Notes: a model not told the origin generated them from the sequence alone. DNA of 64,000 bases from Micromonospora sp. LH3U1 (GCF_028475105.1 NZ_CP116936.1:3099501-3163500); one strand, 5' to 3'; shown: positions 46,312 through 54,769, numbered from the stretch's first letter. Numbers and translations: made by a program.

Positions 46312-46351
46312 TGACGGTGCCCGTAGCCCTCGCGGTCGGCGGGCACCGTCA
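46312..46351. terminator. Bidirectional hairpin between the ArsO-like and DksA-like genes
   Basis: An 11-bp perfect stem (TGACGGTGCCC pairing with GGGCACCGTCA) has an 18-base loop between two convergent genes. The right arm includes the stop codon of the DksA-like gene. Confidence 0.6.
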
Positions 46352-46702
46352 CCGCCGGCTGGCGCAGGCGACACACGTACGCGCGGACGGGCGGGCGACC
46401 AGCCGCTCGGCGGGAATCGGACGGGCGCACCGTTCGCACACGCCGTAGCTGCCGTCGTCGACCCGGCTCAGCGCGACGTCCAGCTCGGCCAGGCGTCGGC
46501 GTGCCGCGTCCAGGACGGCGCTGAGCTGTGCGCGTTCGAAGGCGATCGTGCTGCCCTCGGGGTCATGCTCGTCATCGGCGTTGGACGACCGGGATGCCTC
46601 GAAGAGACTCCGTAGGTCGCCGTCCAGGGCGGTGGCCTGGCTTTCGGTCTGTTCGCGCAGCCGCAGCAGTTCCTCGCGGATCGCGCTGGAATCCCTGTTC
46701 AT
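46349..46702 (-). CDS. TraR/DksA-family zinc finger protein
   Basis: A 117-residue protein. An N-terminal helical hairpin (REELLRLREQTESQATALDG, ERAQLSAVLDAARRRLAELD) carries DDEHDPEG at the bend, and a C4 zinc finger follows (GVCERCARPIPAERL, RTCVAC). DksA-type proteins bind RNA polymerase through the secondary channel; the actinobacterial members are mostly uncharacterised. ATG at 46702 gives the correct-length domain. It lies 36 bases after the ferritin-like gene and may be the last gene of that operon. Confidence 0.88.
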   Translation of the reverse strand: MNRDSSAIREELLRLREQTESQATALDGDLRSLFEASRSSNADDEHDPEGSTIAFERAQLSAVLDAARRRLAELDVALSRVDDGSYGVCERCARPIPAERLVARPSARTCVACASRR

Positions 46703-46737
46703 GGCCGTTCCACCGTACTGCGCGATGACCGTGTCAC

Positions 46738-47949
46738 TCACATGAAGTTGCGGGTGTGCAGGGCGGAGAGCGCCGCGGCCTCGTCGGGCCGGAAGCCCAG
46801 CCGTACCAGTCGGCGCTGGCGGCCCTGATCCATCGCGTGTTGCAGAGCCTGCACCCGGTCGTAGCCGGCGGACACGTCGTCGGGACGCCAGCCACCTGCC
46901 GCGAGCACCACCAGCGCGTCGAAGACGTCCGCGTTGAGGCCGGCGGTGTCGACGAGCGCGTCGTGGCGGCGGTGGATGGCCGCCCGCAGCCGGTCCCGCA
47001 GCAGCGGGTCGAGCTGGGCCTGATGTTCCAGGTGCGCCATGCCGAACACCACGTGCCGGCGCTCGTCCTGCATGGCGAGCCAGCAGATCCGGCGCGTCAC
47101 CGGGTCCGGGGCGTTCTGGTGCAGGAACGAGAGCAGGTCGACGAAGCTGCCCTCGCCGAGCACGGAGAGTAGGAACGAGGCCAGTGCGAAGTCGGACTCC
47201 GCGACGAGCGTGAAGAGCGACTGCCGACCACCGGCCGACGACGTGCCCAACTCGGCACCCCGCAGCAGCGCCCGCCGGCTGAACACCTCCATGTGCCGGG
47301 CCTCGTCGGCCATCTGCACGGCGAGAAGCTGCATCACCTCCCGGAAGTGCGGGTGGATGCGCCCGACGAACCGGGCCGGCACGACGAGGGCTGCCTGCTC
47401 GTTCTCGACGAGGTAGGTCATCACCTGAACCACTGCGGCCTCGACATCGGCCGGTAGCGCGAACGGATCGTCCCACGGCACGGCGGTCTGCGGATCCCAC
47501 TGCCGTGCGGCCGCCTGCGCGTACAGGTGGGGAGCGACATCGGCCCACACGAGGTCGCGGTCGTCCAGGTCGAACCGTGCCTCGGGACCGCCGGCTTCGA
47601 GCAGCGCGCCCCGGGCACCGAGCCCCCATCGCGCCGGCGGGCGGCTGCTGAGTGCCGATGGGAGGGCGGGTCCGGCCCGCTCCGCGCCGAACCAGCGGTC
47701 GTCATCCGCCGTGCCCCGGACGATCACCGCCACGAGGTCGCTCCGGTCGCCCCGATCCGGCCATTCGACCCGGTGGCCCCGGCCACGACACCAGGCGGGC
47801 AGGTGTACGCGCAGCGCCGGGTCGTGGCCGTAGACCGCCAACCGGCCGCCGGGCGGCAGCCCGGCCAGGGCGCGTTGCACGAGCAGATGTGCGCCCCGGC
47901 CGAAACCCAGGTCGCCGAGGTCGACCTCGGCAACCGGTGCCGCGCTCAC
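46738..47949 (-). CDS. TusA-like domain fused to ferritin-like diiron domain
   Basis: A 403-residue fusion. Residues about 8-70 read like a TusA/SirA fold (LGFGRGAHLLVQRALAGLPP, LAVYGHDPALRVHLPAWCRG, GHRVEW), but the sulphur-carrier CPxP is missing. Residues about 165-360 are a ferritin-like four-helix bundle with two Glu/ExxH sets: VENEQAALVVP and ADEARHMEVFSR, then SVLGEGSF and AMQDERRHVVFGMAH. This is expected to bind two irons and activate oxygen. GTG at 47949 overlaps the PhnD-like gene (GTGA). It may act with the flavoprotein and PhnD-like protein on an unknown substrate. Confidence 0.8.
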   Translation of the reverse strand: MSAAPVAEVDLGDLGFGRGAHLLVQRALAGLPPGGRLAVYGHDPALRVHLPAWCRGRGHRVEWPDRGDRSDLVAVIVRGTADDDRWFGAERAGPALPSALSSRPPARWGLGARGALLEAGGPEARFDLDDRDLVWADVAPHLYAQAAARQWDPQTAVPWDDPFALPADVEAAVVQVMTYLVENEQAALVVPARFVGRIHPHFREVMQLLAVQMADEARHMEVFSRRALLRGAELGTSSAGGRQSLFTLVAESDFALASFLLSVLGEGSFVDLLSFLHQNAPDPVTRRICWLAMQDERRHVVFGMAHLEHQAQLDPLLRDRLRAAIHRRHDALVDTAGLNADVFDALVVLAAGGWRPDDVSAGYDRVQALQHAMDQGRQRRLVRLGFRPDEAAALSALHTRNFM

Positions 47950-48791
47950 GGCCGGTAGTCCGAGGCCGTCACCCGCCCGTCGGGGGAGTAGAAGCCAGCG
48001 GCGTCGACCGCGTCGGCGAGGGCGTCATAGCCGGTGGTGCGGCCCTCCCGCCAGGCCGTCAGCCCCTCCAGGTCGAGCAGCGGACGCACCTGCGGATCGG
48101 CGTACGACATGCCGAGCAGCAGCGTGCCGAAGAGCCGGACCCCGGCGGACTCCGGCTCGCGGACCGTCATGTTGCAGTGGTCGTACGGTGTGGTCTGCGC
48201 GACGATCCGGGTGCCGTCGGGCGGCAGTGTGCCCTCCTGGACGAACGCCAGGTGGTTGGCGTCGATCATGCAGGCGGCATCGACCTCCCCGGCCATCAGG
48301 GCGCGGGCCGCGTCCCGCTCGCCGCCGATGTGGTCGCCGTGCAGGCCGACACCCACGTCGAAGCGGCGTACGTCGACAGTGACCCCGCGCGCCGCGAGGT
48401 GGTCCAGCGGAATCATCGTCGCCTGTGGACTGTCGATCGCCCCGACGGCGACCACCCGTCCGGCGAGGTCCGCGGGCTGGCGTACTGGCGAGTCCGCGCG
48501 AACCACCACGACCGAGGTGAGGTCCTGGTCGGTGTCGCGCATGGCGAGCGCGTGGACGGTCGTGCCGTTGGCTGCCGCCAGCCGCTCGGCCCGCAAGTAG
48601 GCCAGGGGAGAGTTCCACGCCGCGTCGATCCGCCCGGCGACGAGGTCCTCGACCTGTCGTTCGTAGTGTGAGTAGAGGACGAAGTCGAAGTCCAGGCCCC
48701 GCCCACGCAGCCAGGCGCGGAAGCCCTCCCAGATGGTCACGACCTTGGGGTCGTACGCGACCGCGCCCATCAGGACGGATGGCGCCGGCAT
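47946..48791 (-). CDS. PhnD/SsuA-type substrate-binding-fold protein without signal peptide
   Basis: A 281-residue protein of the phosphonate/sulfonate binding-protein fold: LMGAVAYDPKVVTIWEGFRA, VAGRIDAAWNSPLAYLRAER, LTSVVVVRADSPVRQPADLA, VVAVGAIDSPQATMIPLDHL and GEVDAACMIDAN. No signal peptide or lipobox is present, and no ABC permease or ATPase is nearby, so it is probably cytoplasmic. Known cytoplasmic relatives of this fold include THI5 and MqnA/MqnD enzymes. It is coupled to both neighbours (TGATG upstream, GTGA downstream). Substrate unknown. Confidence 0.82.
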   Translation of the reverse strand: MPAPSVLMGAVAYDPKVVTIWEGFRAWLRGRGLDFDFVLYSHYERQVEDLVAGRIDAAWNSPLAYLRAERLAAANGTTVHALAMRDTDQDLTSVVVVRADSPVRQPADLAGRVVAVGAIDSPQATMIPLDHLAARGVTVDVRRFDVGVGLHGDHIGGERDAARALMAGEVDAACMIDANHLAFVQEGTLPPDGTRIVAQTTPYDHCNMTVREPESAGVRLFGTLLLGMSYADPQVRPLLDLEGLTAWREGRTTGYDALADAVDAAGFYSPDGRVTASDYRP

Positions 48792-49960
48792 CAGCGGTTG
48801 GCCTCGTCGAGCAGCGGCAGCCCGGTGGCGACGCGACCGACGAAGTCGTGCAGCGCGTCGGTGGTCGGCGCCATCACCCGGGCTGCGCGCGAGTCACGGA
48901 AACGCCGCTCCAGGCCCAGCTCCTTGCGGAAGGCGCTGCCGCCGCAGAGCTGCATGGCGCCATCGGTCACCTCGGCGACGGTCTCGCCGGCGAGTGCCTT
49001 GACCTGTAGCACCCGTAGCATCGCGTCATCGCGGCCGGTCTCCAGCGCCGTGAGGGTGTCGCCCAGGAAGGCGCGCAGAGCGTCGGTGCGGATCATCAGT
49101 CGGGCGAAGTCGCGCCGGGTGACGGGCGCGTCGCGAAGGGCCGCGCCGGTGTGCGCGAGCGTCGTTCTGGTGAGGTGCCGGCCGGCCTCGGCAACCGCGC
49201 TGTCGGCGAGACCCAGACAGAACGCGGCATTGAGCACCAGGAACCAGGGGAGGACCGCGCCCAGCGCGGTGTCGAGCCCGGCGCCGTCGGCCGCCATCAT
49301 CGCGGCCGACGGGACCCGGAGCCCATCGGCGGTCATCGGCCGGGAGCCGTTTCCGCGCAGGCCGAGACCGTCGAAGTCACCGGTCACGCTCAGGCCGGCG
49401 CTGTCAGCCGGCACGAGCCACAGCGTCATCGGACCGGCGCCGTGCGACAGCGGGAGGCTCGACCAGACGTAACTGTTGGCCTCGCCGGCCGAGGTGACCC
49501 AGCTCTTGCGGGCGTCGAGGCGGACGGCGCCGTCGTCGGTGGCCGTCGCGGTGCCGGTCGGCGACCAGAAATGGCTGCGCGAGCCGTACTCGGAGAACGC
49601 CAGGGTGGTGAGATGACCGCCGCTGGCGATGGCCTCGCGCACCTCGCGCGGGCCGTGCGCCTCGATCACGGCGGTCGCCGCGTAGTGCATGAGCACCACC
49701 ATCGCCGTGGAGCCACACTCGGCGGCCAGACGCTCGATGACGTCGGCGACCGCCCGCATGCCGTGGCCGCCGCCACCGACCTCGGTCGAGGAGGCCAGGC
49801 CGAGCAGGCCGGCCGCGGCGAGGGCGTCGACACCCTGACGGGGGAATGCCCCCTCCCGGTCGACGACCGCCGCCTGCGGGCGGATCACGTCGTCGATCAC
49901 CGAGCCGAGGGTGGCCGAGACATCAGTGTTGGGCTGGGCATTGTCGACACTGGCCGTCAT
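48791..49960 (-). CDS. Acyl-CoA-dehydrogenase-family flavoprotein
   Basis: A 389-residue FAD protein. VDREGAFPRQGVDALAAAGL, LASSTEVGGGGHG, TLAFSEYGSRSHFW, KSWVTSAGEANSYVWSSLPL and MQLCGGSAFRKELGLERRFR follow the ACAD pattern, ending with a DSRAARVMAPTTDALHDFVG tail. Members in sulphur/heteroatom contexts (DszC, SfnB type) act as monooxygenases instead of dehydrogenases. ATG at 49960 has AAGGGG upstream. First gene of the coupled trio with the PhnD-like and ferritin-like proteins, which suggests an oxidative step, not beta-oxidation. Confidence 0.88.
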   Translation of the reverse strand: MTASVDNAQPNTDVSATLGSVIDDVIRPQAAVVDREGAFPRQGVDALAAAGLLGLASSTEVGGGGHGMRAVADVIERLAAECGSTAMVVLMHYAATAVIEAHGPREVREAIASGGHLTTLAFSEYGSRSHFWSPTGTATATDDGAVRLDARKSWVTSAGEANSYVWSSLPLSHGAGPMTLWLVPADSAGLSVTGDFDGLGLRGNGSRPMTADGLRVPSAAMMAADGAGLDTALGAVLPWFLVLNAAFCLGLADSAVAEAGRHLTRTTLAHTGAALRDAPVTRRDFARLMIRTDALRAFLGDTLTALETGRDDAMLRVLQVKALAGETVAEVTDGAMQLCGGSAFRKELGLERRFRDSRAARVMAPTTDALHDFVGRVATGLPLLDEANR

Positions 49961-50037
49961 GTGGGTGCCCCTTCAGCCAGACCGGTGGGACCGCTGTCGA
50001 GACTATCCGAACTGGAGGACGCAGCGCGAGCGTCGGA

Positions 50038-50985
50038 TCACCGTCTGGTGCGGGCGCCGTCCCGGTGGGGCCGTCCGTGCCCGTCGTCCCGGTCGATGCG
50101 TAGCTCCCGCTCCAACTCGGCGATGACGGCCCGCAGGTCGTCCAGCCGTTGGGTGAGTGCGATGCGGTCGACCTCGTCCGGTACGCCGTCGCCGTCCTCG
50201 TCGTACCCGGGGGCGAGCCGCTCGGTCATCTCCAACCGGCGAGCCTCCTCCATCGAGTTGACGATGACCGCGATGAGGATGTTGAGCAGCAGGTTGACGG
50301 TGATGACCACGTAGCTGACGTAGTAGAGCAGCGTCCACGGCGAGATCGCCATGCCCTGCTCGATGAGGTCCGGCAGCGTCTCCAGCGACAGCAGCACGAA
50401 CAACGTCAGCAGGGATCGGCCGATGTCGCCGTACTGTTCCGGATATCTGCTGCCGAAGATCAGCCAGCCGGCCATGCCGTACACGTAGAGCGTCACGATG
50501 GCGAGGGCGAGAAAGCCGCCGACACCCGGCAGGCTCCGCCACAGCGCGGAGACGATGGTCCGCAGGCCCGGCGAGAACCGCACCAACCGGACCATGCGGG
50601 CGACCCGCACGACGCGGAGCAGTGCGGGATCCCCGTGCAGGCCCGGTATGAAGATCGCCGCGATCACCACGAAGTCGAAGACGTTCCAGCTCTGCCGGAA
50701 GAAGTCCTGCGGACGCTTGCCGTAGGCCGCCAACCGGACGCCGATCTCGACGACGAAGACGGCCCGGAAGACCAACTCCAGCCAGTGCAGTGCCGTGCCC
50801 GCCGGGATCAGATCGTCGTACGTCTCCAGGCCGAGGGCGACCCCGTTGGCGAGGATGACCACGACGATGACGATCTCGAAGGGGCGCGACCGGGCGAGCT
50901 GGGCGCAGCGGTCAGACCAACTGGGCCGGTGGTGGGCGGGCGGGGCTGGCGCACCTCGTTGGGCGGGCGCGGGTGCACCACTCAC
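50038..50985 (-). CDS. Voltage-gated-type ion channel, single-domain, with acidic Ca-loop-like motif
   Basis: A 315-residue membrane protein with six segments. S1 is FEIVIVVVILANGVALGL. S4 has Arg at every third position: LLRVVRVARMVRLVRFSPGL. The pore loop is LLSLETLPDLIE, with Glu where NaChBac has TLESWAS. S6 is VVITVNLLLNILIAVIVNSM. Just after S6 comes DEDGDGVPDEVD, an EF-hand/thrombospondin-type acidic loop, and a coiled coil (RLDDLRAVIAELERELRI). It resembles NaChBac-type sodium channels or two-pore-type single-repeat channels; ion selectivity is not certain. The GTG at 50985 is a weakly supported start. Confidence 0.87.
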   Translation of the reverse strand: MSGAPAPAQRGAPAPPAHHRPSWSDRCAQLARSRPFEIVIVVVILANGVALGLETYDDLIPAGTALHWLELVFRAVFVVEIGVRLAAYGKRPQDFFRQSWNVFDFVVIAAIFIPGLHGDPALLRVVRVARMVRLVRFSPGLRTIVSALWRSLPGVGGFLALAIVTLYVYGMAGWLIFGSRYPEQYGDIGRSLLTLFVLLSLETLPDLIEQGMAISPWTLLYYVSYVVITVNLLLNILIAVIVNSMEEARRLEMTERLAPGYDEDGDGVPDEVDRIALTQRLDDLRAVIAELERELRIDRDDGHGRPHRDGARTRR

Positions 50986-51168
50986 CAGTCGGCCGTCTCG
51001 ATCATGCGTGCCGGGGCCGCCGGGGCGGCCGGCCTCCGGCCGTCGTCGCGGCGGTGCGGGTGGCGTGCGGGCATGCCCATCAGCCTAGTCAAGATCAATG
51101 ATCCCTGGACGACCGTGCGTCGTCACCCGAACCATGATCCGGTCCACTGACTCGGCGATGACAACAAC

Positions 51169-51194
51169 TGCGAACTACGTTTGCAATTTACAGT
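51169..51194 (+). promoter_or_regulatory. Inverted repeat and -10 element before the TetR gene
   Basis: TGCGAAC and GTTTGCA (one mismatch) with a 3-base spacer occupy 51169-51185. TACAGT at 51189-51194 is a good -10 and would put transcription start at the GTG at 51201. This suggests an autoregulated leaderless mRNA. Confidence 0.5.
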
Positions 51195-51200
51195 AGATCA

Positions 51201-51899
51201 GTGAGCGACGCACCCACGAGGGCCGGCGACGGCGACCCCGCTCGGCAGCCGATCTGGAGCAGGCCCGAACGTGGCAGCCGGGGCCCCGCTCCGGGGCACA
51301 GTCGCGACGCCATAGTCATGGCCGCCATCGCCCTGGCGGACACCGAAGGGCTCGCCGCGGTGTCGATGCGCGCCGTCGCCGGCGTGCTCGGCACCGGCGC
51401 CGGATCCCTCTACCGGTACCTGTCGTCCCGGGACGATCTGCTGGACCTGATGACCGACCGCGTCGTGGGGGAGTTGCGACCGTACCCGCAGGCGGAGGGC
51501 GACTGGTTGGACGCGATGGTGCTGTTGGCCCGCCGGCAGTTGGCGCTGCACCGCGCCCATCCTTGGCTGCTCGACGTGATTCACCGGACGTCCGGCATCG
51601 GCCCTGAGAGCCTGGCCTGGTTCGACAACTGCATCCGGATCCTGGAACCCGTGCGCTGCGCTGTCTCCGCAAAGTTCGAGGCGATCGCGATGACGACCGG
51701 TGTGGTGAGCCTCTTCGCCCGCCGCGAGGTCACCTCCGGGGCGTTCAGCTTCGCCGGGGTCGACCTCGCGGCGTACCCGCACCTGGTCGCGGCGTTCAGC
51801 CAGCCCTCCGCACCGGCGCCCCGGGCGGATCTCTTCGAGCGGACCCTGCGCAGTCTGCTGACCGGTCTGCTGCTCGCCGGGCAGCCCGAGGCGGGCTGA
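51201..51899 (+). CDS. TetR/AcrR-family transcriptional regulator
   Basis: A 232-residue regulator. A disordered N-terminus is followed by the HTH: SRDAIVMAAIALADTEGLAA, then VSMRAVAGVLGTGAGSLYRY and LSSRDDLLDLM. The ligand-binding region (QLALHRAHPWLLDVIHR, AMTTGVVSLFARREV) fits the TetR C-terminal domain of the ErmR/ActR-like type. The GTG at 51201 lies immediately after a -10-like element. No obvious divergent target other than the ion channel 215 bases away. Confidence 0.88.
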   Translation: MSDAPTRAGDGDPARQPIWSRPERGSRGPAPGHSRDAIVMAAIALADTEGLAAVSMRAVAGVLGTGAGSLYRYLSSRDDLLDLMTDRVVGELRPYPQAEGDWLDAMVLLARRQLALHRAHPWLLDVIHRTSGIGPESLAWFDNCIRILEPVRCAVSAKFEAIAMTTGVVSLFARREVTSGAFSFAGVDLAAYPHLVAAFSQPSAPAPRADLFERTLRSLLTGLLLAGQPEAG

Positions 51900-52019
51900 C
51901 TGGTCGGAACCCAGGTGGTGTCAGCCGTTCCCGCACCCGGCGTGGTGCCGGCTGGTCTAGTTTTCGGTGATGAGTGGGACCGGCCGCACGGTCGCGCGTC
52001 AGCTGCGGAGAGGTGTGCG

Positions 52020-52379
52020 ATGTCCGATTCTGATCTTGCCGACCTGCGAGAACGAGCCGCGAACGGTGACCGGGACGCGGTCGACCAGCTGGTCGAGCTT
52101 GCCGGCGAGCGGGGTGACCTGGCGGAGCTGCGCCAGCTCGCGGAGAGCGGCAACGCCGACGCGGCGGCCCAGCTTGTCGAGCTGGCCACCGAACTCGGCG
52201 ATATGAAAGAGCTGCGGCGCCTTGCCGACCGGGGCGACCGGGACGCGGCTGACCAGCTCGTCGAGTTGGCCGCCGAGCGGGCGGATGTCGGCGAACTTCG
52301 GCGTCTCGCCGACGGGGGCAACCGCGACGCGGCCGACGTGTTGGCCGACCTCACCGAACAGGAAGACGAGGGCGAGTAG
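52020..52379 (+). CDS. Small protein of four 28-residue helical repeats
   Basis: A 119-residue soluble, very acidic protein. After MSDSD the sequence is four near-identical 28-residue units, each like LRRLADRGDRDAADQLVELA followed by AERxDxxE. The DNA repeats every 84 bases. Each unit should form two helices, comparable to Sel1/TPR or HEAT-like solenoids (the GxxDAxxxLxxLA pattern is Sel1-like). ATG at 52020 has GGAGAGG upstream; an earlier frame start is not needed. No enzyme motif. Likely a protein-binding scaffold. Confidence 0.82.
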   Translation: MSDSDLADLRERAANGDRDAVDQLVELAGERGDLAELRQLAESGNADAAAQLVELATELGDMKELRRLADRGDRDAADQLVELAAERADVGELRRLADGGNRDAADVLADLTEQEDEGE

Positions 52380-52402
52380 TCGGCGCGGCCGACCGTCGCG
52401 CG

Positions 52403-52442
52403 CCGGGCGGGCGACGGGACGTGTAACCCGTTGCCCGCCCGG
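52403..52442. terminator. Strong bidirectional hairpin terminator
   Basis: A 16-bp stem (CCGGGCGGGCGACGGG with CCCGTTGCCCGCCCGG, one G-T pair) has an 8-base loop. It lies between the convergent repeat protein gene and the QorB-like gene. Confidence 0.75.
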
Positions 52443-52465
52443 TAGCAGCGTGGGCGGTGGCCGGC

Positions 52466-53323
52466 TCAGGCCTGCGCGGCCCGGATGGCGTCGCGCAGCG
52501 GGGTGCTCGGCCGGCCGATGAGCCGGCTGAGGTCGTCGCTGTCGGTCACCAGCTCGCCGATGGCGATCGAGTGGTCGAGCGCGGCGACGAACCCGGCGGT
52601 GCCCGCGTCGAGGCCGACGTTCTCCAGGGCCGAGGCCAGCGCGGCGGCCGACAGGTCCTGGTGGACGACCGTGGAGCTGGTGACCTCGGTGACGGCGTCG
52701 GCCAGCTCGTCGAAGGTGAACGCGGTGCCGCCCAGCTCGTAGACGGCGTTGCCGTCCTCCTCGCGGGTCAGCGCCGCGACAGCCGCGGCCGCGTAGTCGG
52801 CCCGCGTGGCGGCGGAGACCTTGCTGCCCCCGGTGGCGCCGAGAATCGTGCCGGACTGCAGGTACTGCGGCAGCTGGTCGGTGTAGTTCTCGGTGTACCA
52901 GCTGTTGCGCAGCACGGTGTGGGTCAGACCGGACGCGGCGAGGATCTCCTCGGTGGCCTTGTGCTCCGGCGCGAGGGGATTCGTGGTGGTGTCGGCGTTC
53001 AGGATGCTGGTGTAGATCAGGCGCTCGACCCCGGCGAGCTTGGCCGCGTCGATGACTGCGGTGTGCTGGGCGACGCGCTGACCGGGAGTGTCGCCGGAGA
53101 TGAGCAGCAGGCGGCGTACGCCGGCCACGGCGCCGGGCAGCGTCGACGGATCGTCGTAGTTGGCCTTGCGAATCTCGACCCCGCGCGCGGCCAGGTCGGC
53201 GGCCTTCTCCGGGTTGCGGACGATGGCGGCGATCTCGGCGGCGGGTAGGCCGGTGTCGAGCAGCTGCTCGATCACCAGGCGGCCCAGCCGGCCGGTGGCG
53301 CCGGTGACGGCATAGGTGGGCAT
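52466..53323 (-). CDS. NmrA/QorB-like NAD(P)H-binding reductase
   Basis: A 285-residue atypical short-chain dehydrogenase. The dinucleotide site is YAVTGATGRLGRLVIEQLL. AIVRNPEKAADLAARGVEIR, RLLLISGDTPGQRVAQHTAV, HTVLRNSWYTENYTDQLPQY and DQLPQYLQSGTILGATGGSK match E. coli QorB/YtfG (quinone oxidoreductase 2). It is divergent from an HxlR regulator, the same pairing as ytfG/ytfH. A 15-bp inverted repeat lies between them. It should reduce quinones with NADPH. Confidence 0.9.
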   Translation of the reverse strand: MPTYAVTGATGRLGRLVIEQLLDTGLPAAEIAAIVRNPEKAADLAARGVEIRKANYDDPSTLPGAVAGVRRLLLISGDTPGQRVAQHTAVIDAAKLAGVERLIYTSILNADTTTNPLAPEHKATEEILAASGLTHTVLRNSWYTENYTDQLPQYLQSGTILGATGGSKVSAATRADYAAAAVAALTREEDGNAVYELGGTAFTFDELADAVTEVTSSTVVHQDLSAAALASALENVGLDAGTAGFVAALDHSIAIGELVTDSDDLSRLIGRPSTPLRDAIRAAQA

Positions 53324-53371
53324 GGGGACCTCCGATAGGCAGTGGCGATTCTGCAGGCACTTACGAATCTA

Positions 53372-53386
53372 CAGCACTAGCTGCTG
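53372..53386. promoter_or_regulatory. Operator-like inverted repeat between QorB-like and HxlR genes
   Basis: CAGCA and TGCTG arms are separated by CTAGC, in the 97-base divergent promoter gap. A likely HxlR site by position. Confidence 0.5.
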
Positions 53387-53420
53387 AGTAACTGTGGGGT
53401 ACGCTGGTGAGGTGAGCGAC

Positions 53421-53816
53421 ATGCCGGCCCAGGACCCGGCGGGGCCTACCCAGGAACTCGTCAGCGATGTCTTCGCGCGGGGCTGCACCTCACGTGCCGC
53501 CTTCGAGGGCGTCACCTCGAAGTGGGCCTCGCTGGCTCTGCTGGCGCTCGGCGAGGATCGCTACCGGTTCAACGCGCTGCGTCGCCGCATCGACGGGGTC
53601 AGCGAGCGAATGCTCTCCCAGACCCTGCAGACCCTCGAACGCGACGGCATGCTCACCCGCGAGGTGCTCACCGCGATCCCACCGCGCGTCGAATACTCGC
53701 TGACCCCCCTCGGCGCCCGGGTCGCCGAGCACCTTCGGGGCCTCGCCGACCTGCTGGAGGCCTCGGTGCCCGAGTTGCAGACCGCCCGCGACACCCACGA
53801 GCGCGACCGGGCCTAG
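53421..53816 (+). CDS. HxlR-family redox-type regulator (YtfH-like)
   Basis: A 131-residue winged-helix protein. ARGCTSRAAFEGVTSKWASL, ALLALGEDRYRFNALRRRID, VSERMLSQTLQTLERDGML and PPRVEYSLTPLGARVAEHL are the HxlR family pattern; the Cys in RGCTS is where redox-sensing HxlR/QorR proteins have theirs. ATG at 53421 has GAGG eight bases upstream. It is divergent from the QorB-like gene, which it probably regulates in response to quinones or electrophiles. The stop overlaps that of the convergent EamA gene. Confidence 0.88.
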   Translation: MPAQDPAGPTQELVSDVFARGCTSRAAFEGVTSKWASLALLALGEDRYRFNALRRRIDGVSERMLSQTLQTLERDGMLTREVLTAIPPRVEYSLTPLGARVAEHLRGLADLLEASVPELQTARDTHERDRA

Positions 53817-54769
53817 GACGCACCCGCGCCGGCCTCGTGCCGCGCCACGGCCGTCCGCGGGCTCTGGCGGGTGCGCTGGGTCAGCACGACGCACCCCAGC
53901 ACCACCAGCGCCGCCGCGATCGAGGTGGAGGTGACCGCCTCGCCGAGCAGCAGCGCCGACCACCCCAGGGTCAGCACTGGCTGTGCGAGCTGGACCTGGC
54001 CCACCTGCGCGATGCCGCCCCGGGCCAGGCCCGCGTACCAGGCGAAGAATCCCAGGAACATCGAGACCACGGTGAGATAGCCGAACGCCGACCAGGCGAC
54101 AGCGTCGGCACGCGGCGGACTGGCGAGAGCGGCGACGACCGTGACGGCAACGGTGGCGGGCAGCGAGAGCAGCAACGCCCAGCAGATCGTCCGAGCACCG
54201 CCCAACTCGCGGGCGAGTGCGCCGCCCTCGGCGTAGCCCAGGCCGCAGAGCACGACCGCCGCGAGCAGGAACAGGTCTGGCAGGGTGAGGGTCCCGCGTA
54301 CCGCGCCGCTGGCGGCGAGGAAGGCGAGCACCGCCAGCAGTCCGCCGATGCTCGCGACCCAGAACAACGGCGGCGGGCGTTCGCCGGCCCGCAGTACCGC
54401 GAAGACGGCGGTCATCGCGGGCAGCGCGGCGATGACGACCGCGCCGTGCGCGGAGGTCTGGGTGAGAAGCGCCAGCGAGGTGAACAAGGGAAAGCCGACG
54501 ATGACGCCGAGGGCGACGATCGGCAGCCGACGCCACTGTCCGCGGGTGGGCCGTGGTGCGCCGGTGAGACGCAGGTACGCCCATGCCAACAGCCCCGCGC
54601 CGACGGCCCTGCCGAAGGCGACGAACCACGGGTCGAGCTGCTGCACGACGATGCGGGTGGCCGGAAGCGACAGGCTGAAGCCGAGGACGCCCAGGGCACC
54701 GAGGGCGAGCCCGACCGTCCGATTCGCTGTTACCGTATTCGAGGCAGTAGCGCTACTGTTGTCTCTCAT
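53813..54769 (-). CDS. EamA-family (DMT) transporter
   Basis: A 318-residue membrane protein with about ten hydrophobic segments in two EamA halves (VGLALGALGVLGFSLSLPAT, FGRAVGAGLLAWAYLRLTG; LVVLGCVVLTQRT at the end). Start ATG at 54769 shares bases with the ATG of the divergent MocR gene (CATG). It lacks a ribosome site, consistent with leaderless translation. Divergent pairing with a PLP-dependent MocR regulator suggests export of an amino acid or amine controlled by it. Confidence 0.87.
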   Translation of the reverse strand: MRDNSSATASNTVTANRTVGLALGALGVLGFSLSLPATRIVVQQLDPWFVAFGRAVGAGLLAWAYLRLTGAPRPTRGQWRRLPIVALGVIVGFPLFTSLALLTQTSAHGAVVIAALPAMTAVFAVLRAGERPPPLFWVASIGGLLAVLAFLAASGAVRGTLTLPDLFLLAAVVLCGLGYAEGGALARELGGARTICWALLLSLPATVAVTVVAALASPPRADAVAWSAFGYLTVVSMFLGFFAWYAGLARGGIAQVGQVQLAQPVLTLGWSALLLGEAVTSTSIAAALVVLGCVVLTQRTRQSPRTAVARHEAGAGAS

